Shown: piece after piece, positions 7,850 to 16,568 of the stretch
How positions within the stretch are numbered: position 1 is the first letter of the stretch
Layout of the letters: each line of letters opens with the position of its first letter
Assembly (NCBI GenBank): GCA_028277115.1
Contig: JANQHG010000132.1
Location: 1 to 42,301, forward strand
Direction: 5' to 3'
DNA from: Azospirillaceae bacterium
Lineage (GTDB): Bacteria > Pseudomonadota > Alphaproteobacteria > Azospirillales > Azospirillaceae
Length of the DNA stretch: 42,301 nt
Notes under the pieces: generated by a model
What the model saw: the letters and a program-made list of their open reading frames with translations, nothing else
Databases searched by the model: none
Told to the model about the DNA's origin: nothing
Made by a program: the position numbers and the translations under genes

Positions 7850-8983
7850 ATGCTGTTGACCGCAGAACAGGAAATGATCCAGGACATGGCGCGCCAGTTC
7901 GCGACCGAACGGCTGGCGCCCGGCGCGGCCGAGCGCGACCGGACCGCGGCGTTCCCGCGCGGCGAGATCGCCGAAATGGGTCGACTCGGCCTGCTCGGCG
8001 TCACCGTGCCCGAGGCGTACGACGGCGCCGGTGCCGACCAGGTCTCGCTCGCGCTTGCGATCGAGGAGATCGCGGCGGCCGACGGCGCGATCTCGACGAT
8101 CATGAGCGTGCACAACTCGGTCGCCTGCGCGCCGATCCTGCGCTTCGGCACCGACGAGCAGAAGGAGCGGTTCCTCGGCCCGATGGCGCGTGGCGAGTCG
8201 CTGGGCGCGTTCCTGCTAACCGAGCCCGAAGCCGGGTCGGACGCCGCGGCGATCCGCACCCAGGCCCGACGTGACGGCGACCACTATATCTTGGACGGCA
8301 CCAAGCAGTTCATCACCTCGGGCCGCCACGGCCAGGTCGGGATCGTGTTCGCGGTGACCGCACCTGCAGCCGGGCGCGACGGCATCTCGGCGTTTATCGT
8401 GCCGACCGACACCCCCGGATACGTGGTCGCGCGCGACGAACACAAGCTCGGCCAGCGCTGTTCCGACACGGTCCAGGTCCGCTTCGAGGGCTGCGCGGTG
8501 CCGGCGGCCAACCGGCTCGGCGCCGAGGGCGAGGGCTATCGGATCGCGCTCGCCAATCTCGAGGGCGGCCGGATCGGGATCGCCGCCCAATCGGTCGGGA
8601 TGGCGCACGCCGCGCTCGCGCTCGCGCGCGCGTATGCCGAGGAGCGCCGGAGCTTCGGCCGGTTGTTGATCGATCACCAGGCGATCGCGTTCCGCCTTGC
8701 CGACATGGCGACCGCGGTCGAGGCGGCGCGGGCTTTGGTGCTGCACGCCGCGACCCTGCGCGACGCCGGCCGGCCGTGCCTGAAAGAGGCGGCGATGGCC
8801 AAGCTGAATGCGTCCGAAATCGCCGAACGGGTGTGCTCCGACGCGCTCCAGGTGTTCGGCGGCTACGGTTATCTGGTCGATTTTCCGATCGAGCGGATCG
8901 TCCGCGACGTCCGGGTCTGCAAGATCTACGAAGGCACCAGCGACATCCAGCGTCTGATCATCGCGCGCCAACTGCGTCGATGA
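7850..8983 (+). CDS. Acyl-CoA dehydrogenase (short/branched-chain type)
   Basis: This 377-residue flavoenzyme is predicted to oxidise an acyl-CoA to the 2-enoyl-CoA, passing electrons to ETF. ATG 7850 is chosen because AAGGAGGAG lies 10 bases upstream and MLLTAEQEMIQDMARQF is the usual family start. The longer frame from 7796 begins in repeat DNA. The N-terminal helical domain is about 1-110. The middle beta domain includes LTEPEAGSD and GTKQFITSG (FAD contacts). The C-terminal helical domain includes ERRSFG and DALQVFGGYGY. The catalytic base is the glutamate of KIYEGTSDIQ (E361), the position used in short-chain, branched-chain and glutaryl types. The exact chain length cannot be read from sequence. 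It stands alone, and its 3' end overlaps the convergent Ada-like gene by 26 bases. Confidence 0.93.
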   Translation: MLLTAEQEMIQDMARQFATERLAPGAAERDRTAAFPRGEIAEMGRLGLLGVTVPEAYDGAGADQVSLALAIEEIAAADGAISTIMSVHNSVACAPILRFGTDEQKERFLGPMARGESLGAFLLTEPEAGSDAAAIRTQARRDGDHYILDGTKQFITSGRHGQVGIVFAVTAPAAGRDGISAFIVPTDTPGYVVARDEHKLGQRCSDTVQVRFEGCAVPAANRLGAEGEGYRIALANLEGGRIGIAAQSVGMAHAALALARAYAEERRSFGRLLIDHQAIAFRLADMATAVEAARALVLHAATLRDAGRPCLKEAAMAKLNASEIAERVCSDALQVFGGYGYLVDFPIERIVRDVRVCKIYEGTSDIQRLIIARQLRR

Positions 8984-9854
8984 CCGGGTCCGCGTCGGCG
9001 GCGCGGCGCAATGCCTCGAAGGCCAGCACCGCTTCCTTGCGCGCCGGGTCCCAGCGGTAGTTGTGGATCACCCCCGACTTCAGGATCACCCGGTGGCACG
9101 GGATGATGTAGGAGATCGGGTTGCGCCCGACCGCGTGCCCGACCGCGCGGACCGCCGCCGGCCGGCCGATCGCGCGCGCGACGTCCTGATAGCTGACCAC
9201 CGCGCCTGACGGGATCGCGAGCAGCGCCTCCCAGACCTTGATCTGGAAGTTGGTTCCGCGCAGGTGGAGCCGAAGCGGCGCTGGTGCCGCCCCGTCGCCG
9301 GTCCCGAACACGCGCGGGACCAAGGACGCGGTCGCCGACCGGTCCTCGACCCGGGTCGCGTCCGCCCAGTCGCCGTGGAAGGCGGCGATCGTCGCCGCCG
9401 CGTCGCCGCCGACCACGAAGCCGAGCCAGCATAGCCCGCGCTCGGTCGCCGCCAACACCGCCCGTCCGAACGGGGTGGCGTGCACGCCCCAGCGGATGGT
9501 CAGCGACCGGCCGCGCTGCTTGTATTCGCCGGGGGTCATCGCCTCGCAAGCGATGAACAGGTCGTGGAGCCGGGACGGCCCCGACAACCCGACCTCGAGC
9601 GCGGTGTCGAGCACGCTGGCGTCGGCAGCGAGCCGGCGCTTGGCGTCGCTCACCGTCAGATACTGCAGGAACCGTTTCGGGCTGAGCCCGGCCCAGTCGG
9701 TGAACACCCGCTGGAAATGCCAGGGGCTGAGCCCGGCGGCCGCGGCAAGTTCGGCGAGCGCCGGCTGGTCGTGGCGATGCTGGATCAGATGCTCGATCGC
9801 CTGGGCAATCGCCCGGTAGCGGGCATCGGTTTCGAGCGGCGGGTCGCTAGCCAT
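8958..9854 (-). CDS. Ada-like AraC regulator fused to O6-methylguanine-DNA methyltransferase
   Basis: The 298-residue product (ATG 9854, with AAGG upstream; an in-frame ATG at 9923 would add 23 unconserved residues) has two parts. An AraC-type helix-turn-helix domain spans about 15-110 (LAELAAAAGLSPWHFQRVF…DTALEVGLSGPSRLHDLF). A methylated-DNA–cysteine methyltransferase domain spans about 125-290, with the active site IPCHRV (C253) and NPISYI just before it. The protein accepts the methyl group from O6-methylguanine in a suicide reaction. The N-terminal zinc domain of E. coli Ada, which senses phosphotriester damage, is missing. The methylation switch that activates transcription must therefore differ or be absent. 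This two-domain form is widespread. Confidence 0.92.
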   Translation of the reverse strand: MASDPPLETDARYRAIAQAIEHLIQHRHDQPALAELAAAAGLSPWHFQRVFTDWAGLSPKRFLQYLTVSDAKRRLAADASVLDTALEVGLSGPSRLHDLFIACEAMTPGEYKQRGRSLTIRWGVHATPFGRAVLAATERGLCWLGFVVGGDAAATIAAFHGDWADATRVEDRSATASLVPRVFGTGDGAAPAPLRLHLRGTNFQIKVWEALLAIPSGAVVSYQDVARAIGRPAAVRAVGHAVGRNPISYIIPCHRVILKSGVIHNYRWDPARKEAVLAFEALRRAADADPVIDAVGAR

Positions 9855-9946
9855 CGGGGCGTACCTTGCGGGTCGGAACGGGTCGGTCCGGTGATCCGAC
9901 ACCAACCGGCCGCGCCCGGACAACCCGGTCCTTGCGCCGCGCCCGC

Positions 9947-10204
9947 TCAGGCGGCGAGCAGGGGATCGAGCGCGCCGCGCCGGTCGAGCGCCACCATGTC
10001 GTCACAGCCGCCGATCGGCCGACCGTCGATGAAGATCTGCGGGACGGTGGTCCGCCCCTCGGCCCGCCGGGTCATCTCGGCGCGCAGCGCGGAATTCATC
10101 AACACGTTGATCTCCCGGAACGCCACGCCCTTTTCGGTCAACAGCTGCTTGGCCCGCCGGCAGAACGGACACAACGGCGTGGTGTAGATCACGACCTCGG
10201 CCAT
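9947..10204 (-). CDS. grxC: Glutaredoxin 3 (GrxC)
   Basis: This 85-residue dithiol glutaredoxin uses glutathione to reduce disulfides and glutathionylated proteins in the cytoplasm. The redox motif is C12-P-F-C15. TVPQIFIDG carries the cis-proline of the thioredoxin fold, and GGCDDM is the glutathione-binding GCDD loop. Length is normal for the family. ATG 10204 has AGAGG upstream. It follows the cupin gene on the same strand, with a gap of about 110 bases, and precedes the Ada-like gene by 92 bases. In many alphaproteobacteria grxC sits in other operons (with a carbon-nitrogen hydrolase), so this placement is not informative. Confidence 0.95.
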   Translation of the reverse strand: MAEVVIYTTPLCPFCRRAKQLLTEKGVAFREINVLMNSALRAEMTRRAEGRTTVPQIFIDGRPIGGCDDMVALDRRGALDPLLAA

Positions 10205-10318
10205 CTCGCGCCTCTTGTCTCGTCGATTGCGATATCCGCAAATGCCCGGCGCAAAGTGGGGTGGCCCGGTGATCGGATCAATCCCTCGGTGGTGCTTGCG
10301 GCCGGCGGTGGCACCCGA

Positions 10319-10723
10319 TCAGCCGCCGCCCGGGGGGGCCGCCGCATCGACGAACCGGTACACCACGTCCGAAAAGCGGTCGGCCGCGAACACGTACAGC
10401 ACGGTCAGCCCGCACGCGCCCGCCTCGACCCCGTGCACCATGCCGCCGGGGACGAACAGCGTTGCCCCTCGGGTCAGCGCCACCATCCGATCGCCAAGGC
10501 GCACCGTCGCCTCGCCGTCGAGCCCGTAATAGAGCTCCGCCTGCGCGTGGCTGTGCGGCGCCAGACTGCCGTGGGGCGGGAAATAGGCGATCCCGCACAC
10601 CAAACTGTTGGTCGACACCCGGTCGCCACACAAGAGGGTGTGCCACATCACCCGCCCGCGCGTCAGATCGTCCCAGCCGTCGAGCGCCACCTCGTCGGCC
10701 CGCACCACCACCGGCACCGCCAT
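10319..10723 (-). CDS. Cupin-domain protein, small, metal-binding
   Basis: The 134-residue product is a single beta-barrel cupin. The start at ATG 10723 is preferred because AGGAGG lies 8 bases upstream; the extra 29 residues reached from 10810 are low-complexity. Cupin motif 1 is seen as HSHAQAELYYGLDGEATV, supplying H, H and E metal ligands. Motif 2 is GATLFVPGGMVHGV, supplying the last H. The sequence around PPHGSLAPHSHAQAE resembles cupins annotated as dimethylsulfoniopropionate-lyase-like or auxin-binding-like, but no substrate can be assigned. It is followed by grxC on the same strand. Confidence 0.8.
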   Translation of the reverse strand: MAVPVVVRADEVALDGWDDLTRGRVMWHTLLCGDRVSTNSLVCGIAYFPPHGSLAPHSHAQAELYYGLDGEATVRLGDRMVALTRGATLFVPGGMVHGVEAGACGLTVLYVFAADRFSDVVYRFVDAAAPPGGG

Positions 10724-10818
10724 CACGGCCCCTCCTGACGCTCGACCGCCGGCCACCACCGGACGATCCGACGGCCCGCTTCGCACGCATACGTCCACAT
10801 CGGCAGACATACAGGCGA

Positions 10819-10904
10819 CCGATGGGGACCTGTACGCGCACAGGCCGAACCCTGGGGAGATCGTTTTTTCGGAACTTCAACCTTGTACCACGATCGCCCC
10901 ATCG
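10819..10904. other. Structured leader candidate between cupin and CcsA-like genes
   Basis: Two nested pairings compete in this stretch. CGATGGGG near 10820 is complementary to CCCCATCG near 10897. GGGGAGATCGT (10854-10864) pairs with ACGATCGCCCC (10890-10900) with one mismatch. A small hairpin, CCTGT and ACAGG around ACGCGC, lies between them. On the reverse strand the element would be in the long leader of the cupin gene; on the forward strand it precedes 11045. It matches no RNA family that I know. Confidence 0.3.
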
Positions 10905-11044
10905 AGTGCACCAGGTCTGTGCGGTGTTGACGTCGTTGTGACCGGTCGCCCGGCTGGTGTAGCGTGCCGGCAACCACGCCCCGCCCGAACCTGCGGCGCG
11001 GCGGCGGCCCCGCGTGACGGGCCGTTTTGACACCCCGGACGGCC

Positions 11045-11869
11045 ATGACCCAGCAGATCATCCTCAGTGTCGCGACCCTGTTGACCTTGGTGCCCGCGCT
11101 CGGCTGGGCATGGCGGCCGGCCGCCGCATGGGGCGACCGGCCGGACGGGCCGTTCTGGCTCGGGCTCGGCTTTGGCGTGGTCGGACCGGTCGCCTTGGTC
11201 GCGACCCGGCTCGGCACCGGCTGGCAGACCGGTCTGTCCTCGACCCTGTGGGTCACGGTCGCGGTGTGCGCTGCGCTCTACGCGATGCTGTGCCTGACCC
11301 GCCGGTCGGCGTGGCGCTTGAGCCCGCTCGTTCTGCCGTACCTGATGGCGATCGGCTTCTTTGCCACGCTCGCCCACGGCGCACCGCACGGCTTTCTCTC
11401 CGACGGCTTGCCGCGCGGCTGGATCGCCGTGCACATCACGGTCTCGGTGGTCACCTATGCGCTGTTGACCTTATCGGCGATCGCCGCGGTCGGCGGGGTG
11501 ATCCAGGATCGGGCACTGTCTAAGAAGCGGCCGTCGCGGCTGTCGCCGATTTTGCCCTCCCTGGTCGCGTGCGAGCGGCTCCAGTTCCATCTTCTCATGA
11601 CCGCCGAACTGGTGCTCGGCCTCGGCCTTTTGACCGGGATCGCGTTGCTCCACGCCGAGACCGGCGCGTTGATCCGGTTCGACCACAAGACCCTGTTCTC
11701 GATCGCGGCGTTCGTCGTGATCGGGGTCTTGCTCCTGGTTCATGCGCGCACCGGCGCGCGCGGGCGCGGGGTCGCCCGGATCGTCCTGGTTGCCTATCTG
11801 CTGCTCACGCTGGCCTACCCCGGCGTCAAATTTGTGCGCGACGTGCTGGCCGCCAGTGTGACCGCCTAA
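11045..11869 (+). CDS. CcsA/YpjD-like cytochrome c assembly-family membrane protein
   Basis: The 274-residue product has about eight hydrophobic segments and the pattern of the CcsA/ResC/YpjD family (PF01578). It shows WIAVHITVSVVTYALLTLSA followed by a conserved loop with ERLQFHLL, then GLGLLTGIAL and the late WHARTG-like segment. Family members with the WWD motif handle haem during cytochrome c maturation. This one lacks an obvious WWD block, so YpjD-like (function unsettled; often beside ffh or corC) is the better label. ATG 11045 is chosen over the TTG at 11027. A strong hairpin follows at 11890-11927. Confidence 0.8.
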   Translation: MTQQIILSVATLLTLVPALGWAWRPAAAWGDRPDGPFWLGLGFGVVGPVALVATRLGTGWQTGLSSTLWVTVAVCAALYAMLCLTRRSAWRLSPLVLPYLMAIGFFATLAHGAPHGFLSDGLPRGWIAVHITVSVVTYALLTLSAIAAVGGVIQDRALSKKRPSRLSPILPSLVACERLQFHLLMTAELVLGLGLLTGIALLHAETGALIRFDHKTLFSIAAFVVIGVLLLVHARTGARGRGVARIVLVAYLLLTLAYPGVKFVRDVLAASVTA

Positions 11870-11889
11870 CCGTTTGGCGAACAATCGAT

Positions 11890-11927
11890 CGAACGCGGGC
11901 GCCACCCCCGGGCGGCGCCCGCGTTCG
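11890..11927 (+). terminator. Strong GC hairpin after CcsA-like gene
   Basis: CGAACGCGGGCGCC (11890-11903) pairs perfectly with GGCGCCCGCGTTCG (11914-11927) over 14 bases, with a 10-base loop. It begins 20 bases after the stop at 11869 and ends before dusB at 11997. It lacks a U-run but is likely a transcription stop or an mRNA-stabilising end. Confidence 0.6.
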
Positions 11928-11996
11928 CGCTTGCACCTGCCCGACCGTCATGCTAACCTGCCCAAAACTGCGGCATTTGTGGAGTGTGCCTAGCTG

Positions 11997-13001
11997 ATGG
12001 GCAAGACCGACGGGAACGGTCTCGCGATCGGTCCGGTGACGATCGCCGATCCGGTGTTGCTGGCGCCGATGTCCGGGGTGACCGACCTGCCGTTCCGCCG
12101 GCTGGTCCGCCGCTGGGGCGTCGGGTTGGTGTTTTCCGAGATGATCGCAAGCCAGGCGATGATCCGGGCCTGCCGCAAAACAATGCGGATGTCGGCCGCC
12201 GCGTCGGACGAGCAGCCGGTGGCGGTCCAACTCGCCGGCTGCGAGCCCGACGTGGTGGCCGAGGCGGCGCGGCTCAACCAGGACCGCGGGGCGGCGCTCA
12301 TCGACATCAACTTCGGCTGCCCGGTGAAGAAGGTGGTGAACGGCCACGCCGGATCGGCCCTGATGCGCGACGAAGCCTTGGCGGCCAGGCTGTTGGCCGC
12401 GACCGTCAAGGCGGTTTCGGTGCCGGTGACCTTGAAAATGCGCACCGGCTGGGACGATGCCCACCGCAACGCCCCGGAGCTCGCTCGGATCGCCGAGGGC
12501 TGCGGCATCGCCATGATCACGGTGCACGGCCGCACCCGGTGCCAGTTCTACCGCGGCCGCGCCGACTGGGCGTTCATCCGCCGGGTCAAGGAGGCGGTGT
12601 CGATCCCGGTGATCGCCAACGGCGACATCACCTCGCCGGCCGACTTGGCGGCGTGCCTGGCCGCCTCGGGCGCCGACGGGGTGATGATCGGGCGCGGCAC
12701 CTATGGCCGGCCGTGGCTGCCGGCGCAGCTGATCGGGGCGTGGCGCACCGGCCGCGCCGCCGCCGAGCCACCGCTCGCGACACAGCTCGCGGTGGTGCTG
12801 GAGCATTTCGAGGCGTTGCTCGCCCACTACGGCACCGACGCCGGGTTTAAGATCGCACGCAAGCATATCGGCTGGTACTCCAAGACGCTGCCCGGATCGG
12901 CGGCGTTCCGCGCCGCGGTCAACCAACTCGCCGAGCCCGCGCGGGTGCGCGCCGAAATCGACCGTTTCTATCTGTCGTTGATCGAGAGGATCGCTGCTTG
13001 A
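11997..13001 (+). CDS. dusB: tRNA-dihydrouridine synthase DusB (NifR3 family)
   Basis: This 334-residue flavoenzyme reduces specific uridines in the tRNA D-loop with NADPH and FMN. The TIM-barrel start [19 protein letters not shown], the catalytic cysteine in NFGCPVKKV (C108), TVHGRTR and VIANGDI are all present. [17 protein letters not shown] marks the FMN phosphate site. Length is normal. ATG 11997 follows a weak leader. The stop overlaps the next gene (TGATG at 12999-13003). This is the classic nifR3-ntrB-ntrC operon of alphaproteobacteria such as Rhodobacter and Azospirillum, where dusB leads and its promoter drives the nitrogen genes. Confidence 0.96.
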   Translation: MGKTDGNGLAIGPVTIADPVLLAPMSGVTDLPFRRLVRRWGVGLVFSEMIASQAMIRACRKTMRMSAAASDEQPVAVQLAGCEPDVVAEAARLNQDRGAALIDINFGCPVKKVVNGHAGSALMRDEALAARLLAATVKAVSVPVTLKMRTGWDDAHRNAPELARIAEGCGIAMITVHGRTRCQFYRGRADWAFIRRVKEAVSIPVIANGDITSPADLAACLAASGADGVMIGRGTYGRPWLPAQLIGAWRTGRAAAEPPLATQLAVVLEHFEALLAHYGTDAGFKIARKHIGWYSKTLPGSAAFRAAVNQLAEPARVRAEIDRFYLSLIERIAA

Positions 13002-14401
13002 TGCCGCGCGCCGCCGCCACCGCGCCCGCCCGCCCGGCCCGCCGGGCCTCGAAATCGACCCCAGCGACCGCAGATACCGGCCTTGCCGATCAGATCGTCA
13101 ACGCGATCGCCGACCCGGTGATCGCGATCGACGCCGACCAGGTCGTCCGCTTCGTCAACCAGGCGGCCCAGGAGTTCCTGGCCGCGAGCGCCGCGCGCCT
13201 GGTCGGCCGGCCGCTCGCCGAGGTTCTGCCCGAGGACGCGCCTTTGTTCTATCTGATCGACCAGGCGATCGCGCTCGGCCGCAGCATGGCGCAGAGCGGG
13301 GTCATGCTGGAGACGCCGCGGATCGGCGGCCGCTTCGTCGATCTCCGGGTCACCCCGCTCCACCGCCCGCCGGCGCGCAGCACCGGCCGCCGCGGCAACG
13401 GCCGCGCCGCCGCGCCGCCGCTGGCGTTGGCGGTTTCGTCGGACCCGGGCGACACCGCCGACGGCGCCGGCAACACCCACAAAAACAACGGCGGCCAAGG
13501 CGCCGAGGTCGTCCAGGCGTTCGGCCGTGCCTCGGCCCCCGGTGACGCCCGCGCGGTGATCACGATCCAGGAGCGCACGATCCTGCGCCGGATCGACAAC
13601 CAGCTGAGCCACCGCAGTGCGGCGCGTTCGGTCACCGCGATGGCGGCGATGCTGGCGCACGAGGTCAAGAACCCGCTGTCGGGCATCCGCGGCGCGGCCC
13701 AATTGCTGGAACAAGGGGTCGAGGAGCAGGACCGGTTGTTGACCCGCCTGATCTGCGACGAGGCCGACCGGATCGTCGCGCTGGTCGACCGCATGGAGGT
13801 GTTCGCCGACCGCCGACCGACCGAAAAGGGCCCGGTGAACATCCACGCCGTGCTCGACCATGTCAAACGGATCGCCCAAAACGGCTTTGCCCGCACCGTG
13901 CGGGTCGTCGAACGCTACGACCCATCGCTGCCGCCGGTCTACGGCAACCGCGACCAATTGGTCCAGGTGCTGCTCAACCTGATTAAGAACGCGGCCGAGG
14001 CGGTGCCCGCCACCGGCGGTGAGATCATCTTGGGCACTGCCTATCAGCGGGGCGTCTATCTGGCGGTGCCGGGGGTCGACCGCCAAGCCCATCTGCCGCT
14101 GGCGATCACGGTCCAGGACAACGGCGCGGGCATTCCGGACGATCTGCGCGACCATCTGTTCGATGCCTTCGTCACCACCAAGCCGCATGGAAGTGGTCTC
14201 GGACTTGCACTCGTCGCGAAGATCATCGGCGACCATGGCGGCACGATCGAGGTCGACAGCCTGCCGCGGCGCACGGTGTTCAAGATTTCGCTGCCCGCCC
14301 ACGCCGACGGCCGCAGCGCCGCGGACGACGGTCCGGGCGGTGCGTGCAGCGGGGCCGGGCCGGTGGCGGGGACCGGGACCGAGGGCAGGGAGCCGGAGTG
14401 A
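13001..14401 (+). CDS. ntrB: Nitrogen sensor histidine kinase NtrB
   Basis: This 466-residue kinase/phosphatase controls NtrC phosphorylation according to PII signals. A PAS domain covers about 30-125 ([20 protein letters not shown]). The dimerisation H-box is [20 protein letters not shown] with phospho-acceptor H220. The ATPase domain has [12 protein letters not shown] (N box), [12 protein letters not shown] (G1) and [13 protein letters not shown] (G2). No membrane segment is seen, as expected for cytoplasmic NtrB. Between PAS and H-box there is a low-complexity insert of about 55 residues, rich in A, G, P and R (around residues 125-185), that most NtrB proteins lack. ATG 13001 overlaps the dusB stop, and an in-frame TTG lies one codon earlier. 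The stop overlaps ntrC. Confidence 0.94.
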   Translation: MPRAAATAPARPARRASKSTPATADTGLADQIVNAIADPVIAIDADQVVRFVNQAAQEFLAASAARLVGRPLAEVLPEDAPLFYLIDQAIALGRSMAQSGVMLETPRIGGRFVDLRVTPLHRPPARSTGRRGNGRAAAPPLALAVSSDPGDTADGAGNTHKNNGGQGAEVVQAFGRASAPGDARAVITIQERTILRRIDNQLSHRSAARSVTAMAAMLAHEVKNPLSGIRGAAQLLEQGVEEQDRLLTRLICDEADRIVALVDRMEVFADRRPTEKGPVNIHAVLDHVKRIAQNGFARTVRVVERYDPSLPPVYGNRDQLVQVLLNLIKNAAEAVPATGGEIILGTAYQRGVYLAVPGVDRQAHLPLAITVQDNGAGIPDDLRDHLFDAFVTTKPHGSGLGLALVAKIIGDHGGTIEVDSLPRRTVFKISLPAHADGRSAADDGPGGACSGAGPVAGTGTEGREPE

Positions 14402-15852
14402 TGCCGGGGTCGACCATCCTGGTCGCAGATGACGATCGCGCCATACGCACGGTTCTTGGTCAGGCACTGGGACGGCTCGGCCACGAGGTTCGCACCACCG
14501 GCAACGCCGCGACGCTGTGGCGTTGGGTCGAGAGCGGCGACGGCGATTTGGTGATCACCGACGTGATCATGCCCGACGAGAACGGGCTCGACCTGATCCC
14601 GCGGATCCGCCGGCTTCGGCCCGAGCTTCGGGTCATCGTGATGAGCGCGCAGAACACGCTGATGACCGCGGTCAAGGCGACCGAGCGCGGCGCGTTCGAG
14701 TATCTACCCAAACCTTTCGACCTGAAGGTCCTGGTCGGGGTGGTCGAACGCGCTCTTTCTACCCCGGCCGCCGCGGCGGCGTCGCCGGTCGAGCCGGGCG
14801 ACGAGGCCGACGCCGACCAACTGCCGCTGATCGGCCGCTCGCCGGCGATGCAGGAGATCTATCGGGTGCTGGCGCGCCTGATGGGCACCGACCTCACGGT
14901 GATGATCACCGGCGAGTCCGGCACCGGCAAGGAGTTGGTCGCGCGCGCGCTCCATGACTATGGCAAGCGGCGCGCCGGACCGTTCGTCGCGATCAACATG
15001 GCGGCGATCCCGCGCGAGCTGATCGAAAGCGAGCTGTTCGGCCACGAGAAGGGCGCGTTCACCGGCGCGACCACCCGCTCGAGCGGCCGGTTCGAGCAGG
15101 CCCAGGGCGGGTCCCTGTTCCTCGACGAGATCGGCGACATGCCGCTCGAGGCCCAGACCCGCCTGCTTCGCGTTCTCCAGGAGGGCGAATACACCACGGT
15201 CGGCGGCCGCGCCGCGATCAAGGCGGACGTGCGGATCATCGCCGCAACCCACCGCGACCTGCGGACCCTGATCCGCCAGGGCCAGTTTCGCGAGGATTTG
15301 TTCTACCGCCTGAACGTGGTCCCGATCCGCCTGCCGCCGTTGCGCGAACGCACCGAGGACATCCCGGCCCTGGTGCGCCATTTCCTGGCCCAAGCGGCCC
15401 AACAGGGCCTGCCGGCAAAGAGCATCGACGCGGCGGCGCTCGAGCGGCTCAAGCACTACCGCTGGCCCGGCAACATCCGCGAGCTCGAGAACCTGGTGCG
15501 CCGCCTGGCGGCCCTCTACAGCCAGGAGGTGATCGGGGTCGATGTGATCGAAACCGAGCTCGCCGACCACCCGCCGGCGACGCCCGAGCCGGTCGAGCCG
15601 GCGAGCGACGGCCTCGGCCCGGCGGTCGAGCGCCATCTGAAGGACTATTTCGCGGCGCACAAGGACGGCATGCCGTCGAGTGGCCTCTACGACCGCGTCC
15701 TGCGCGAGATCGAGCGCCCGCTGATCGCGCTCAGCCTGTCGGCGACCCGCGGCAACCAGATCAAGGCGGCCGAGTTGCTCGGCCTCAACCGCAACACCTT
15801 GCGCAAGAAGATCCGCGAACTCGACATCCAGGTGGTGCGCGGCATGAAGTAG
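14401..15852 (+). CDS. ntrC: Nitrogen response regulator NtrC, sigma-54 activator
   Basis: The 483-residue product has three standard parts. The receiver domain (1-120) has phospho-acceptor D54 in [13 protein letters not shown]. The AAA+ domain (about 145-380) has Walker A GESGTGKE, the sigma-54 contact loop GAFTGA and Walker [14 protein letters not shown] Fis-type helix-turn-helix ends the protein ([20 protein letters not shown]). Phosphorylated NtrC hexamers open sigma-54 promoters of nitrogen-assimilation genes. ATG 14401 overlaps the ntrB stop as TGATG. In many relatives ntrY-ntrX come next. Here the operon ends, and a lower-GC cassette begins 36 bases later, so the junction may mark an insertion. 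Confidence 0.96.
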   Translation: MPGSTILVADDDRAIRTVLGQALGRLGHEVRTTGNAATLWRWVESGDGDLVITDVIMPDENGLDLIPRIRRLRPELRVIVMSAQNTLMTAVKATERGAFEYLPKPFDLKVLVGVVERALSTPAAAAASPVEPGDEADADQLPLIGRSPAMQEIYRVLARLMGTDLTVMITGESGTGKELVARALHDYGKRRAGPFVAINMAAIPRELIESELFGHEKGAFTGATTRSSGRFEQAQGGSLFLDEIGDMPLEAQTRLLRVLQEGEYTTVGGRAAIKADVRIIAATHRDLRTLIRQGQFREDLFYRLNVVPIRLPPLRERTEDIPALVRHFLAQAAQQGLPAKSIDAAALERLKHYRWPGNIRELENLVRRLAALYSQEVIGVDVIETELADHPPATPEPVEPASDGLGPAVERHLKDYFAAHKDGMPSSGLYDRVLREIERPLIALSLSATRGNQIKAAELLGLNRNTLRKKIRELDIQVVRGMK

Positions 15853-15888
15853 CATCGGGCCGCGTGCCGGGAGGCGGCAGCGCCGGAG

Positions 15889-16296
15889 GTGGTCCTGGTT
15901 TGCGGGGTGAATACTCCCGGCGCGCAGAAAACGATCCATCCGGCTCCGGAGTTGTTCAACCTTATGCTGGCGGTGGTCGCCGCTGAATTGCCGATGCGCC
16001 CGCTGGCCCTCGAGCGGACGCCGGACCCGTGGATGGTCGCCCGCGTCGGTCTTGGCGGCACCGAGGCGAAGCGGCGTTGCGTGGCCATTGAGGCGGGCCA
16101 CGCTCTTGGGCGGTTGTTCGATCTCGACATCCATGCCGATGGCCGTCTCCGCTCCCGATCCGGAATGGGACTTCCGCCGCGGCGGTGTCTGATCTGCGAG
16201 AGACCGGCCAAGGTCTGCGCGGCGATGGCGATGCATTCGGCCGCCGAACTTCTCGCCAGAATCGGTGAACTCTGGTGCATCGCTGGCAGGGCGTAA
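15889..16296 (+). CDS. citX: CitX-like holo-ACP synthase (apo-citrate-lyase phosphoribosyl-dephospho-CoA transferase), N-terminally short
   Basis: The 135-residue product matches the CitX family from its middle to its end. LVCGVNTPGAQK corresponds to LVSxTxxxPGPxK. GHALGRLFDLDIHADGR and GMGLPPRRCLICERPAKVC match the CitX zinc-like CxxC…C segment, and H…LLARI follows. CitX attaches the 2'-(5''-triphosphoribosyl)-3'-dephospho-CoA group to a serine of the citrate lyase acyl carrier protein. Typical CitX proteins have about 180 residues, and the first 40 or so are missing here. In-frame upstream codons reach the ntrC stop without another start, so GTG 15889 is the only plausible start, with GGGAGG rather far upstream. 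It may be truncated or a natural short form. The next gene encodes a matching carrier protein, which supports the call. Confidence 0.72.
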   Translation: MVLVCGVNTPGAQKTIHPAPELFNLMLAVVAAELPMRPLALERTPDPWMVARVGLGGTEAKRRCVAIEAGHALGRLFDLDIHADGRLRSRSGMGLPPRRCLICERPAKVCAAMAMHSAAELLARIGELWCIAGRA

Positions 16297-16298
16297 TT

Positions 16299-16568
16299 AT
16301 GACGGCGGCAGCCCCCATCAGGATTGGAGCAAGCGAATCGAATGATCTTTTGCTCGAATGGAACGACGGCGATTCCAAGATCAGGTTGGTCAACATGTCG
16401 CCGGACATCCCCGACGGCTTGACCATCGATTACGTTTCCGACTGCCTGCGCGAGGGTGCGGTGAGCGAAGGCGGAATCGTCATCACGTACAATGGCGCCA
16501 ATGGGAGGGTGATCCGCGCCCGCGTTTTTGCGTTGGCCGAGAGACCGGTCATGGGAGACAGCACGTGA
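16299..16568 (+). CDS. CitD-like acyl carrier protein (citrate lyase gamma-subunit family)
   Basis: I align this 89-residue product with CitD. GASESNDLLLEW matches the GTLESSDxxxxI region, where the family serine carries the dephospho-CoA-derived prosthetic group. DSKIRL matches the GIQLEI strand. DGLTIDYVSDCLRE matches FGxxIxxVVxExL. NGRVIRARVFALAER matches the GALxCVxRARVxAAxxR end. Spacing between these blocks agrees within one residue. ATG 16299 starts 2 bases after the citX-like stop, and the stop overlaps the GNAT start as ATGA. The three genes are therefore one operon. No citrate lyase alpha or beta subunit, ligase (CitC) or CitG is present in the window. Codon use is visibly less GC-biased than in flanking core genes. 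Confidence 0.68.
   Translation: MTAAAPIRIGASESNDLLLEWNDGDSKIRLVNMSPDIPDGLTIDYVSDCLREGAVSEGGIVITYNGANGRVIRARVFALAERPVMGDST

Noticed and set aside
7437-7859. 140-codon open frame upstream of the acyl-CoA dehydrogenase
   Set aside because: It runs through the palindromic repeat and lacks codon bias and a ribosome site.
10801-10960. SRP RNA, 6S RNA or a known riboswitch in the cupin/CcsA gap
   Set aside because: The conserved SRP GGAA tetraloop region, a 6S central bubble layout and known riboswitch cores could not be found; it is kept only as an unnamed structured candidate.
16299-16568. Malonate decarboxylase delta subunit (MdcC) instead of CitD
   Set aside because: MdcC is related, but the ESND region, block spacing and a CitX (not MdcG) neighbour fit CitD better; no mdc genes are present.
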